NCBI GenBank assembly: GCA_035515515.1
Contig: DATJBC010000149.1
Location: 1 to 20,296, forward strand
Source: DATJBC01 sp035515515
GTDB taxonomy: Bacteria; Actinomycetota; Acidimicrobiia; Acidimicrobiales; UBA8190
Length of the DNA stretch: 20,296 nucleotides
Reading direction: 5' to 3'
A program made the translations under genes and the position numbers. Below, one piece after another: positions 14,044-20,296 of the stretch (its first letter is position 1; each line of letters begins with the position of its first letter). A model generated the notes under the pieces. The model was not told the DNA's origin. It saw nothing but the letters and a program-made list of their open reading frames with translations, and did no database searches.

Positions 14044-14223
14044 CTAGTCGAGCTCGACGGCCTGCCGGCCCTTGTACCACCCGCAGGTGGGACACACCCG
14101 GTGCGGGAGCTTGGCGTTGCGGCACTGGGGGCACACGCTGCGCGCCGGCGGGCGCAGCACCCAGTTCGAGGCCCGACGGCTACGGCTCTTGGCCTTCGAC
14201 GTCTTCTTCTTGGGAACGGCCAT
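14044..14223 (-). CDS. rpmF: 50S ribosomal protein L32 (bL32)
   Basis: 59 residues, MAVPKKKTSKAKSRSRRASN at the N-terminus, then a zinc-ribbon with Cys31-x2-Cys34 and Cys44-x2-Cys47 in SVCPQCRNAKLPHRVCPTCG. The four-cysteine form implies zinc binding, unlike the cysteine-free paralogue that some actinobacteria make under zinc limitation. ATG at 14223 has a good ribosome binding site, GAGGTGA with 9 bases between. Lies between the DUF177 gene and plsX, a very widespread arrangement. Confidence 0.97.
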   Translation of the reverse strand: MAVPKKKTSKAKSRSRRASNWVLRPPARSVCPQCRNAKLPHRVCPTCGWYKGRQAVELD

Positions 14224-14255
14224 CGCTCTCGCTCACCTCGGGTGGGGAAGCGTCC

Positions 14256-14261
14256 ACGATA
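14256..14261 (-). promoter_or_regulatory. Candidate -10 box for rpmF-plsX
   Basis: TATCGT on the minus strand in the 112-base gap after the DUF177 gene. It would give a leader of about 26 bases containing the GAGGTGA ribosome binding site (14233-14239). No good -35 is seen. Confidence 0.35.
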
Positions 14262-14335
14262 GCCCGCGCCCGGAGCCGGTCCCACCGGCCGACCCGCGGG
14301 CCAGACCAACGAGGCGGCGGGGCGGCCGCGGGGGG

Positions 14336-14866
14336 TCAGGGCGCGTCGGGCGAGCGCTCAGGGGCGCGCAGGGCGTCGAGGGCGGCCCACCGGGGGTCGG
14401 GCGCCGCCCGGCACCCGCAGTCGCCCTCGTTGCGGTTGGCGCCGCAGCGCGGGCACAGCCCCGCGCAGTCGCCCCGGCACAACGGCGCCTGGGGGAGCTC
14501 GAGGAGCACGGCGTCGCGCACGAGCGGCTCGAGGTCGAGGTCGTCCCCGTCGAGGGGATAGGTGTCCTCGCCGTCACCGCCCTCGGTGTAGAGCTCGCGC
14601 ACCGGCACGACCACGGTGCCGGCGGCGGGCGCCAGGCACCGGCGGCACACCGCCGTCCACGGCACCGTGACCGTCCCGGTGACCGACACGCCGCCCAGCA
14701 CCGACTCCACGGTCACCTCGGCGCTCACCGCCTCCCCGGGCGGCACGGCACTGCCCGTGCACTCGAGGCCCTCCACGACGCCGGTGCGCACCTCGTGCCA
14801 CCGCGTGCCCGGCGACCGCCGGAGCTTGGCCACGTGCACCACGAAGGGGCGCCCCGCCACGCTCAC
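14336..14866 (-). CDS. DUF177 / YceD family protein
   Basis: 176 residues from GTG 14866, which overlaps the stop of the preceding gene as GTGA. The first half ends with CRRCLAP (Cys74, Cys77), the usual YceD pair. The C-terminal half has LCRGDCAGLCPRCGANRNEG followed by CGC: Cys130, Cys134, Cys138, Cys141, Cys150 and Cys152, a metal-binding-like cluster common in Gram-positive members. An acidic loop (about 95-115) lies between. YceD/DUF177 proteins are linked to large-subunit rRNA accumulation and are almost always next to rpmF, as here; a biochemical role is not established. The longer open frame upstream is out of frame with the true neighbour and is not part of the gene. Confidence 0.93.
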   Translation of the reverse strand: MSVAGRPFVVHVAKLRRSPGTRWHEVRTGVVEGLECTGSAVPPGEAVSAEVTVESVLGGVSVTGTVTVPWTAVCRRCLAPAAGTVVVPVRELYTEGGDGEDTYPLDGDDLDLEPLVRDAVLLELPQAPLCRGDCAGLCPRCGANRNEGDCGCRAAPDPRWAALDALRAPERSPDAP

Positions 14867-15459
14867 CCCCGGTCCTGGTCGAAGAACCCCGTCTCCAGCG
14901 CGTCGCCGGTCCCGTCGGCGCCCACCCGGCGCAGCTCGTCCTCGGGCAGCGGGGGCGGCACGGCGTTGAGCTTCTCGCGGCCCGCCTGCACCGTCTTCAA
15001 CGTCCGCTCGAGCACGATCTCGAAGGAGGCCAGGCGCTGGTCGCAGTAGTCCTCGGCCTCGTGGCGCAGCCGCCGCGACTCCTCCCGGGCGTCGTCGAGG
15101 ATGCGCTGGGCCACCTGGTTGGCCTGGCGCACGATCTCGGTGCGCTGCACCATGCGCTCGGCCTGGGCGCGCACGTCCTCGAGCAGCATGTCGGCCTCGC
15201 GCTGGCGGGAGGCGAGGAACTCGTCGCGCTCGCGCAGCAGCCACCGGGCCTGGCGCAGCTCGTCGGGAAGGCGCTCGAGGGCGCCCTGGAGGAGGTCGAG
15301 GAGCTCCTGGCGGTCGACCAGCACCGACGCCGAGAGCGGCATGGTGCGCGCCGTGGAGACGGCGTCGAGCGCCCGCTGCAGCATCCCCTCGGCGTCGTCG
15401 GCCGGCTCGGGGACCTCTTCGTCCTCCAGGGGTTCGTCGGCGAAGGGATCCCTGGTCAC
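14863..15459 (-). CDS. SepIVA/DivIVA-like coiled-coil protein
   Basis: 198 residues, GTG start overlapping the coaD stop as GTGA. N-terminus is acidic (DPFADEPLEDEEVPEPADD). A helical region of about 25-165 is predicted coiled coil from its heptad-like Leu/Arg/Glu spacing: ELLDLLQGALERLPDELRQA, ARWLLRERDEFLASRQREAD, then the AQRILDDAREESRRLRHEAE segment typical of DivIVA-type proteins. The tail is unstructured and acidic. Position between coaD and the DUF177-rpmF pair matches M. tuberculosis Rv2927c (SepIVA), a septum and cell-envelope growth factor. The canonical DivIVA N-terminal membrane-binding motif is not obvious. The assignment rests mainly on position and coiled-coil type. Confidence 0.75.
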   Translation of the reverse strand: MTRDPFADEPLEDEEVPEPADDAEGMLQRALDAVSTARTMPLSASVLVDRQELLDLLQGALERLPDELRQARWLLRERDEFLASRQREADMLLEDVRAQAERMVQRTEIVRQANQVAQRILDDAREESRRLRHEAEDYCDQRLASFEIVLERTLKTVQAGREKLNAVPPPLPEDELRRVGADGTGDALETGFFDQDRG

Positions 15460-15935
15460 GAGCCGAACTTCTTCTCCAGGCGGATGGCCACCGCCTTGGG
15501 CACGAAGGCCGAGACGTCACCGCCGTAGCGCGCCACCTCGCGCAACAGGCGCGACGACACGAACGAGGTCGTCGACGTCGTCGGGATGAACAAGGTGTCG
15601 ATCCCCGAGAGCTGGCGGTTCATCTGGGCCATCTGCAGCTCGTTCTCGAAGTCCGACACCGCCCGCAGGCCCCGGATGATGGCCGTCGCCCCGATGTCTC
15701 GGGCCACGTTCACCACCAGCGTGGCCACCGCCACCATGCGGACGTTGCCGAGGTGGCCCAGCGCCTCGCCCAGCATCTCCTCGCGCTCGTCCAGGCTGAA
15801 CAGGGGCTCGGCCTTCTGCGGGTTGCGCAGGGTGGCCACCACGACCTCGTCGAAGAGCTGCCCGGCCCGCTCCACCACCTCGAGGTGCCCGTTGTGGAAG
15901 GGGTCGAAGGAGCCGGGGAACAACGCCACGGTCAC
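15456..15935 (-). CDS. coaD: Pantetheine-phosphate adenylyltransferase CoaD
   Basis: 159 residues. Penultimate step of coenzyme A synthesis: 4'-phosphopantetheine plus ATP gives dephospho-CoA. ALFPGSFDPFHNGH (4-17) contains the HxGH nucleotidyltransferase motif, IIRGLRAVSDFENELQMA (86-103) binds substrate, and FVSSRLLREVARYGGDVSAFVP (125-146) carries the SSxxxRE phosphate-binding segment. GTG 15935 overlaps the rsmD stop as GTGA and yields the canonical MTVALFPGSFDP start. The rsmD-coaD pair is one of the most conserved bacterial neighbourhoods. Confidence 0.98.
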   Translation of the reverse strand: MTVALFPGSFDPFHNGHLEVVERAGQLFDEVVVATLRNPQKAEPLFSLDEREEMLGEALGHLGNVRMVAVATLVVNVARDIGATAIIRGLRAVSDFENELQMAQMNRQLSGIDTLFIPTTSTTSFVSSRLLREVARYGGDVSAFVPKAVAIRLEKKFGS

Positions 15936-16468
15936 GGGGCCTCCTGGGGGGCTCCGGGGGAACGGACCACGGTGACGAGCGTACCGCCGTACCGCTTGTG
16001 CCTGATGACCTCCCAGCCGGCGGGCGCCGTCACGGGCCGGCGGGATTCGAGGACGGCGAGCGGGGCCGACAGGCGCCCCAGGAGCACCTCCCAGGCCGTG
16101 AACTCGTAGGGGGGGTCGCACAGGGACAGGTCGAAGCGGTGCTCCCCCTCCAAGAACGCCAGCACGTCGCGCCGCACGACCACCGACCGCCCGGCCAGCC
16201 CCAGGGCGGCGAGGTTCTCCCGGACCACCGCCAGCGCGGCCGGGGCGTCGTCCACGAAGGTGCACGACGCCGCGCCGCGCGACAGGGCCTCGATGCCCAG
16301 GGCGCCGCTGCCCGCGAAGAGGTCGGCCACGGCCGCCCCCTCGAGGTCGACGAGGCTCCCCAGGATGTCGAAGACGGCCTCCCGCACCCGGTCGCCGGTG
16401 GGGCGGGTGGCGCCCCCGGCGGGCGCTCGGAGCGGCCGACCGCGGCAGGAGCCGGCGATCACGCGCAC
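15932..16468 (-). CDS. rsmD: 16S rRNA (guanine966-N2)-methyltransferase RsmD
   Basis: 178 residues. Methylates G966 of 16S rRNA using S-adenosylmethionine. N-terminal MRVIAGSCRGRPLRAPAG with RPTGDRVREAVFDIL (22-36) is typical; the SAM-binding motif is DLFAGSGALGIEAL (49-62) and the catalytic loop CDPPY is at 117-121. GTG at 16468 is the family start. A TACGCT box ends 7 bases before it, so this unit (rsmD-coaD-sepIVA-like-DUF177) may begin with a leaderless message. Confidence 0.97.
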   Translation of the reverse strand: MRVIAGSCRGRPLRAPAGGATRPTGDRVREAVFDILGSLVDLEGAAVADLFAGSGALGIEALSRGAASCTFVDDAPAALAVVRENLAALGLAGRSVVVRRDVLAFLEGEHRFDLSLCDPPYEFTAWEVLLGRLSAPLAVLESRRPVTAPAGWEVIRHKRYGGTLVTVVRSPGAPQEAP

Positions 16469-16475
16469 GGGGCCG

Positions 16476-16481
16476 AGCGTA
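16476..16481 (-). promoter_or_regulatory. Candidate -10 box of rsmD operon (leaderless)
   Basis: TACGCT on the minus strand in the 28-base recG-rsmD gap, 7 bases before the GTG at 16468. No ribosome binding site is visible before that GTG, which fits leaderless initiation. No -35 was identified; read-through from recG is the alternative. Confidence 0.35.
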
Positions 16482-16496
16482 CCGGCGGCCGGCGCG

Positions 16497-18686
16497 TCAG
16501 CTCTTGCGCAGGAAGGCGCCCTCGTCCTCGCCCACGAACAAGCGCACCTCGGCCGCCAGCTGCGGGGCGCCCGCCAGGTCGGGGTCCTCGGCGAGCACCG
16601 ACTGCGCCACCCGGCGGGCCGCCTCCACCAGCGCACGGTCCCCGCGACGCAGCGACGCCAGCTTGAGGTCGTTGCGGCCCTTCTGGCGCGTGCCCAGGAT
16701 GGTGCCCTCGCCCCGCAGCTCGAGGTCGACGTCGGCCAGCTCGAACCCGTCGGTGCTGCGCTCCAGGGCCTCGAGGCGCACGACCGCCTCGGGCGTGGGG
16801 TCGGCGGCGAGCAGGTAGCACCACGAGGGGCGCTCGGAGCGGCCCACCCGCCCCCGCAGCTGGTGCAGCTGGGCGATGCCGAAGCGCTCGGCGTCGCGCA
16901 CCACCATGACGGTGGCCTCGGGGACGTCCACCCCCACCTCGATGACGGTGGTGGCCACGAGCACCTCGATGTCCCCGCGCCGGAAGGCGTCCATCACGCC
17001 CTCCTTGTCGGACGCCTTCAGCTGGCCGTGCAGCAGGCCGAGGCGCAGCCCCGCCAGCACGGTCTGCTCCAGGCGGGCCCGCTCCTCGGTGGCCGAGCGG
17101 GCCTGGATGCGCTCGGACCCCTCCACCAGGGGGCACACCACGTAGGCGCGGTGCCCCGCCGCCACCTCGTCGCGCACGCGCCGCCAGGCGGCGGCTTCGT
17201 CCTCCTCGCGGCGCGCCCAGCTCGTGGTCACCGGCGTCCGGCCGGCGGGCAGCTCGCCCAGCTCGGTCACGTCGAGGTCGCCGAAGACGACCATCGCGGC
17301 GGTGCGGGGGATGGGCGTGGCCGTCATGACGAGCACGTCGGGGTCGGCCCCCTCCCCCTGCGGCGCGTCGCGGCCCTTGGCGCGCAGCGCGTCGCGCTGC
17401 TCCACCCCGAAGCGGTGCTGCTCGTCGATGACCACCACGCCCAGGCTGGAGAAGCGCACGTCGTCGGTGATGAGGGCGTGGGTGCCCACCACGATGTCGA
17501 GCGCCCCGGAGCGCAGCCCCTCGTGCAGCCGGGCCCGCTCGCCCGCCGAGCTGCGGTTGGTGAGCAGGCCGAGCGCCAGCGGGCGCCGGCCGCCCAGGCG
17601 GCCGCTGTCGGGCACCGTCAGGCCCTCGAGCAGGGCGCGCACCGACAGGTAGTGCTGCTCGGCCAGCACCTCGGTGGGCGCCATGAAGGCCCCCTGGTGC
17701 CCACCTTGGACCGCCACGAGCAGGGCGCACAGGGCCACCACCGTCTTGCCCGACCCCACGTCGCCCTGCAGGAGCCGGTGCATGGGCAGCGCCCCGGCGA
17801 GATCCGCGCAGATCTCGCCGACGGCGCGGCGCTGCGCGTCGGTCAGGGCGAAGGGCAGCTGGGCCACGAACGCGCCCACCAGGTCGCCGACGCCGCCGCC
17901 CGGCACCGAGTGGCGGATGCCGCGGGCGTCGCGCTCGAGGGCGAGGCGGCGCGTCCCCACCTCGAGCTGCAGGCGCCACAGCTCGTCGAAGGCCAGGCGC
18001 CGGCGGGCCCGGTCCCGGGCCTCGAAGGTCTGGGGCGCGTGGATGGCGTGGAAGGCGGTGGTGCGGTCGTCGAGGTCGAGCTCGGCCCGCCACGACTCGG
18101 GCAGCGGGTCGTAGAGCGTGCCGGCGCGCCGCAGCGCCTCCTCGATCCACTCGCCGAACTCCCAGCCGGCGATGCCCGCCTTCTCCGAGGTCGGGTAGAT
18201 GGGCACGATGCGGCCCGTGCGGTTGCCCACCAGGTCGACGACGGGGTTGGTGAGCTGGCGCCGGCCCCGGTAGGAGTCGAGCTTGCCGAAGAACAGCGCC
18301 TCGGTGCCCTCGGGCAGCTGCTTGGCCCGCCACGACTGGTTGAAGAAGGTCACCCGCAGGGTGCCCGTGCCGTCGTCGACGTCCAGCTCCACCAGGGCGC
18401 GGCCCTGGCGGGTGCGGCGGGCCCGCACCCGCTGCACCCGCGCCAGCACCAGGGACTCCTCGCCCATGCGCATCCCGACCACCTCGGCCTGGCGGGTGCG
18501 GTCGATGTAGCGGCGGGGGTAGTGGGTGAGCAGGTCGAGGACCGAGGTGATGTCCAGGGCGGCCAGCGCCTCGGCCCGCTTGTCGCCCACGCGCCGGACC
18601 TCGCCCACCGGGATCTCGGCCAGCCGGGTGAGCACCTGGCCGGCGACGGGCGCCGCGGCGCGCGCCGACGCGGGGGGCGGGGTCAC
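16497..18686 (-). CDS. recG: ATP-dependent DNA helicase RecG
   Basis: 729 residues, GTG start. Regresses stalled replication forks and remodels D- and R-loops. The N-terminal wedge/OB domain covers about 70-165 (LVLARVQRVRARR, DGTGTLRVTFFNQSW). Helicase motifs: LTDAQRRAVGEI (281-292), Walker A GDVGSGKT (308-315), DEQHRFGVEQR (421-431), TATPIPRT (455-462), then VIEVGVDVPEAT and QLHQLRGRVGRSERPSWCYL in the second RecA domain. All motifs are intact and the length is normal. GTG 18686 overlaps the upstream stop as GTGA. The open frame continues 484 codons further upstream, but that is the wrong frame of the fakA-like gene, not a fusion. Confidence 0.98.
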   Translation of the reverse strand: MTPPPASARAAAPVAGQVLTRLAEIPVGEVRRVGDKRAEALAALDITSVLDLLTHYPRRYIDRTRQAEVVGMRMGEESLVLARVQRVRARRTRQGRALVELDVDDGTGTLRVTFFNQSWRAKQLPEGTEALFFGKLDSYRGRRQLTNPVVDLVGNRTGRIVPIYPTSEKAGIAGWEFGEWIEEALRRAGTLYDPLPESWRAELDLDDRTTAFHAIHAPQTFEARDRARRRLAFDELWRLQLEVGTRRLALERDARGIRHSVPGGGVGDLVGAFVAQLPFALTDAQRRAVGEICADLAGALPMHRLLQGDVGSGKTVVALCALLVAVQGGHQGAFMAPTEVLAEQHYLSVRALLEGLTVPDSGRLGGRRPLALGLLTNRSSAGERARLHEGLRSGALDIVVGTHALITDDVRFSSLGVVVIDEQHRFGVEQRDALRAKGRDAPQGEGADPDVLVMTATPIPRTAAMVVFGDLDVTELGELPAGRTPVTTSWARREEDEAAAWRRVRDEVAAGHRAYVVCPLVEGSERIQARSATEERARLEQTVLAGLRLGLLHGQLKASDKEGVMDAFRRGDIEVLVATTVIEVGVDVPEATVMVVRDAERFGIAQLHQLRGRVGRSERPSWCYLLAADPTPEAVVRLEALERSTDGFELADVDLELRGEGTILGTRQKGRNDLKLASLRRGDRALVEAARRVAQSVLAEDPDLAGAPQLAAEVRLFVGEDEGAFLRKS

Positions 18687-20296
18687 TCGATGGAGAGGAG
18701 GTACGGGTACAGCGGCTGGCCGCCGTGGTGCACCTCGAGGGCGACGTCGGGGCGGTGCTCGTCGAGCCACTCGTGCACGCGGCGCGTCTCGCCGGCGCCG
18801 GCGCCCTCCCCTTCGATCAAGGTGACGAGCTCGTGGTCGTCGCGCAGCAGCTTGCCGAGCAGCCCGCAGGTGGCCTCGACCACCGACTCCCCCACCACCT
18901 CGACGCCGTCGCGCGACAGGCCGAGCCAGTCGCCGCACCGGATGGGGCCGGCCGGGCCCGTGGCGTCGCGCACCGCCCTGGTGACCTCGCCGGCCACCAC
19001 GCGGCGCGCCGACTCGGCCATGGCCTTGGCGTTGTCGGGGGCGCTCGCCTCGGGGTCGTACTCGAGCAAGGCGGCGAAGCCCTCCACGATCCCGCTCGTG
19101 GGCACCACCCGCACGGTCTTGGCCGACATCTCGCACACCTGCATGGCCACGGGGTGGATGTTGTCGTTGTTGGGCAACAGCACCACGTCGGGCGAGGGGG
19201 CGCCCTCCACCACCTCGAGGATCTGCGCCGTGGACGGGTTCATCGACTGGCCCCCCGCCACCAGGTAGTGGACCCCGAGGGAGCGGAAGATGCGGCCGAT
19301 GCCCTCGCCGTTGGCCACCGCCACCACCGCCGTGCGGGGCGTCTCCTCGTCGGGCACGGCGAGTGACAGCGCGCCCGCCCCCTCGCGCACCCAGCGCTCC
19401 TCGTCGATCTGCTCGGCCAGGTTGGTGACGCGGATGTCGCGGGGCCGTCCGGCGTCGAGGGCGGCCTCGATGGCGCCGCCCACGTCGTCGGTGTGGATGT
19501 GGCAGTTCCACAGCCCGTCCCCGCCCACCACCACGATGGAGTCGCCCAGGCCGGCCCACACCTCCTTGAAGGCGGGGATCGTGTGGTCGGGGGCGTGCAG
19601 CAGGTACATGACCTCGTACTGCAGCTCGTCGCCGTCGGCGGGCGCCGAGTCGGCCACGGGCCGCGCCATGGTGTCGGGCAGCCGGGGTCCCCCCGCCAGC
19701 ACGGGGGCGGCCGGCAGGGGGCGCCCGTCGATGACGGTGAGGGCGGCGTCGAAGAACAGCAGGTAGCCCGAGCCACCCGCGTCCACCACGCCCGCCTGGG
19801 CCAGGACGGGCAGCTGCTCGGGGGTGTGGGCCAGCGCGTCGGCGGCGGTGCGGCGCGCCCCCTCCATGACCGCCAACAACGAGGGGTCGGCGCGCCACAC
19901 CTCCTCGGCGCCCGCCGCGGCCGCCCGGGCCACGGTCAGGATGGTCCCCTCGGCCGGGCGCAGCACCGCCTGGCGGGCGGCCTCGTCGGCGGCGGCCAGG
20001 CCCCGCACCCAGGAGCTCGCGTCGGCGTCGTCGTCGCTCTCGGCCAGCACGCCGGTGAGCCCCCGCAGGAGCTGCGACAGGATCACCCCGGAGTTCCCGC
20101 GCGCCCCCATGAGCGACCCGTGGGCGACGGCCTTGCACACCGTCGCCATGGTGGGCCCCTCGCCGGTGGCCGGCGCGCCGTTCGAGGTGCCCCGGGCCTC
20201 GAGGAGGCCGTCGACCTTGGCCAGCTCGGCCACCACCGACTCCACGGTGAGGGCCATGTTGGTGCCGGTGTCGCCGTCGGGGACGGGATAGACGTT
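18683..20296 (-). CDS. fakA: DAK-domain fatty acid kinase FakA-like protein (partial, 5' end outside window)
   Basis: 537 residues are visible; the first few dozen lie beyond the right edge. The visible sequence opens with NVYPVPDGDTGTNMALTVES, the metal/ATP-binding motif of DhaL/DAK2 kinases, so the ATG at 20257 is internal and not the start. HGSLMGARGNSGVILSQLLRG and AGVVDAGGSGYLL complete the kinase domain (about 1-190 of the visible part). The C-terminal part, with LLPNNDNIHPVAMQV, VPTSGIVEGFAALLEYDP and the DegV-like end, is that of YloV/FakA. In Staphylococcus aureus FakA phosphorylates fatty acids held by FakB to acyl-phosphate, which PlsX can use; no fakB is in the window. Next to recG, as in Bacillus (yloV) and Mycobacterium (Rv2974c). 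Confidence 0.93.
   Translation of the reverse strand, partial: NVYPVPDGDTGTNMALTVESVVAELAKVDGLLEARGTSNGAPATGEGPTMATVCKAVAHGSLMGARGNSGVILSQLLRGLTGVLAESDDDADASSWVRGLAAADEAARQAVLRPAEGTILTVARAAAAGAEEVWRADPSLLAVMEGARRTAADALAHTPEQLPVLAQAGVVDAGGSGYLLFFDAALTVIDGRPLPAAPVLAGGPRLPDTMARPVADSAPADGDELQYEVMYLLHAPDHTIPAFKEVWAGLGDSIVVVGGDGLWNCHIHTDDVGGAIEAALDAGRPRDIRVTNLAEQIDEERWVREGAGALSLAVPDEETPRTAVVAVANGEGIGRIFRSLGVHYLVAGGQSMNPSTAQILEVVEGAPSPDVVLLPNNDNIHPVAMQVCEMSAKTVRVVPTSGIVEGFAALLEYDPEASAPDNAKAMAESARRVVAGEVTRAVRDATGPAGPIRCGDWLGLSRDGVEVVGESVVEATCGLLGKLLRDDHELVTLIEGEGAGAGETRRVHEWLDEHRPDVALEVHHGGQPLYPYLLSIE

Noticed and set aside
14336..15520. A 394-residue frame joining DUF177 to upstream sequence
   Set aside because: The upstream portion is out of frame with the coiled-coil gene that occupies the same DNA. 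The GTGA overlap at 14863-14866 marks the real junction.
16260..19268. A 1002-codon open frame on the plus strand, antisense to recG and the fakA-like gene
   Set aside because: Its translation is Arg/His/Gly/Ala-rich with no recognisable domain. Long antisense frames are expected at this GC content, and the opposite strand has intact helicase motifs.
16497..20138. An apparent 1213-residue RecG with a large N-terminal extension
   Set aside because: The extra 484 codons are the wrong frame of the fakA-like gene. RecG homology begins just after GTG 18686, which overlaps the fakA-like stop.
1..20296. A new defence, mobile or biosynthetic system
   Set aside because: Every gene belongs to a known conserved family or a small uncharacterised core family. 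There are no transposases, integrases, tRNA-flanked inserts or composition shifts.

Overview
The window is very GC-rich. All 21 genes I can support lie on the minus strand, so they are transcribed from right to left. Family content points to Actinomycetota: a DUF2469 protein (Rv2901c type), a SepIVA-like coiled-coil protein (Rv2927c type) and a Cys-rich DUF177 protein sit among conserved housekeeping genes in an order largely shared with Mycobacterium and Streptomyces. A deep-branching class such as Acidimicrobiia is plausible, but that is inference. GTG is the chosen start codon for 16 of the 21 genes (the fakA-like start lies outside the window; rimM may instead use CTG).

Layout in the direction of transcription. 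(1) Right end: a fakA-like DAK-family gene cut by the window edge, coupled to recG. (2) rsmD-coaD-sepIVA-like-DUF177, joined by GTGA overlaps, then rpmF with its own promoter candidate, followed 2 bases later by plsX. (3) acpP-rnc-mutM, preceded by a repeat-containing intergenic region. (4) smc, then ftsY, then ffh, each with a candidate -10 box almost touching its start codon. (5) rpsP-khpA-rimM-trmD, then rplS-DUF2469 behind a possible structured leader. (6) Left end: a PaaG-like enoyl-CoA hydratase/isomerase family gene and a small secreted-repeat lipoprotein.

Functionally the block combines ribosome production and rRNA/tRNA maturation (rpsP, rimM, trmD, rplS, rpmF, rsmD, rnc, khpA), co-translational membrane targeting (ffh, ftsY), chromosome organisation and repair (smc, recG, mutM), and lipid or cofactor synthesis (fakA-like, plsX, acpP, coaD). 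The order rpmF-plsX-acpP-rnc-(mutM)-smc-ftsY-ffh-rpsP-khpA-rimM-trmD-rplS resembles the Bacillus growth cluster without fabD and fabG. The coaD/rsmD/SepIVA/DUF177 part is actinobacterial in style.

I found no mobile element, CRISPR array, RNA gene, phage gene or evident new system. No gene-free stretch exceeds 300 bases. The most unusual signals are small: an acidic pentapeptide repeat on a KhpA-like protein, a non-canonical start question in rimM, an RNase III whose only canonical start lies inside acpP, a repeat-bearing acpP promoter region, and recurrent leaderless-type promoters.
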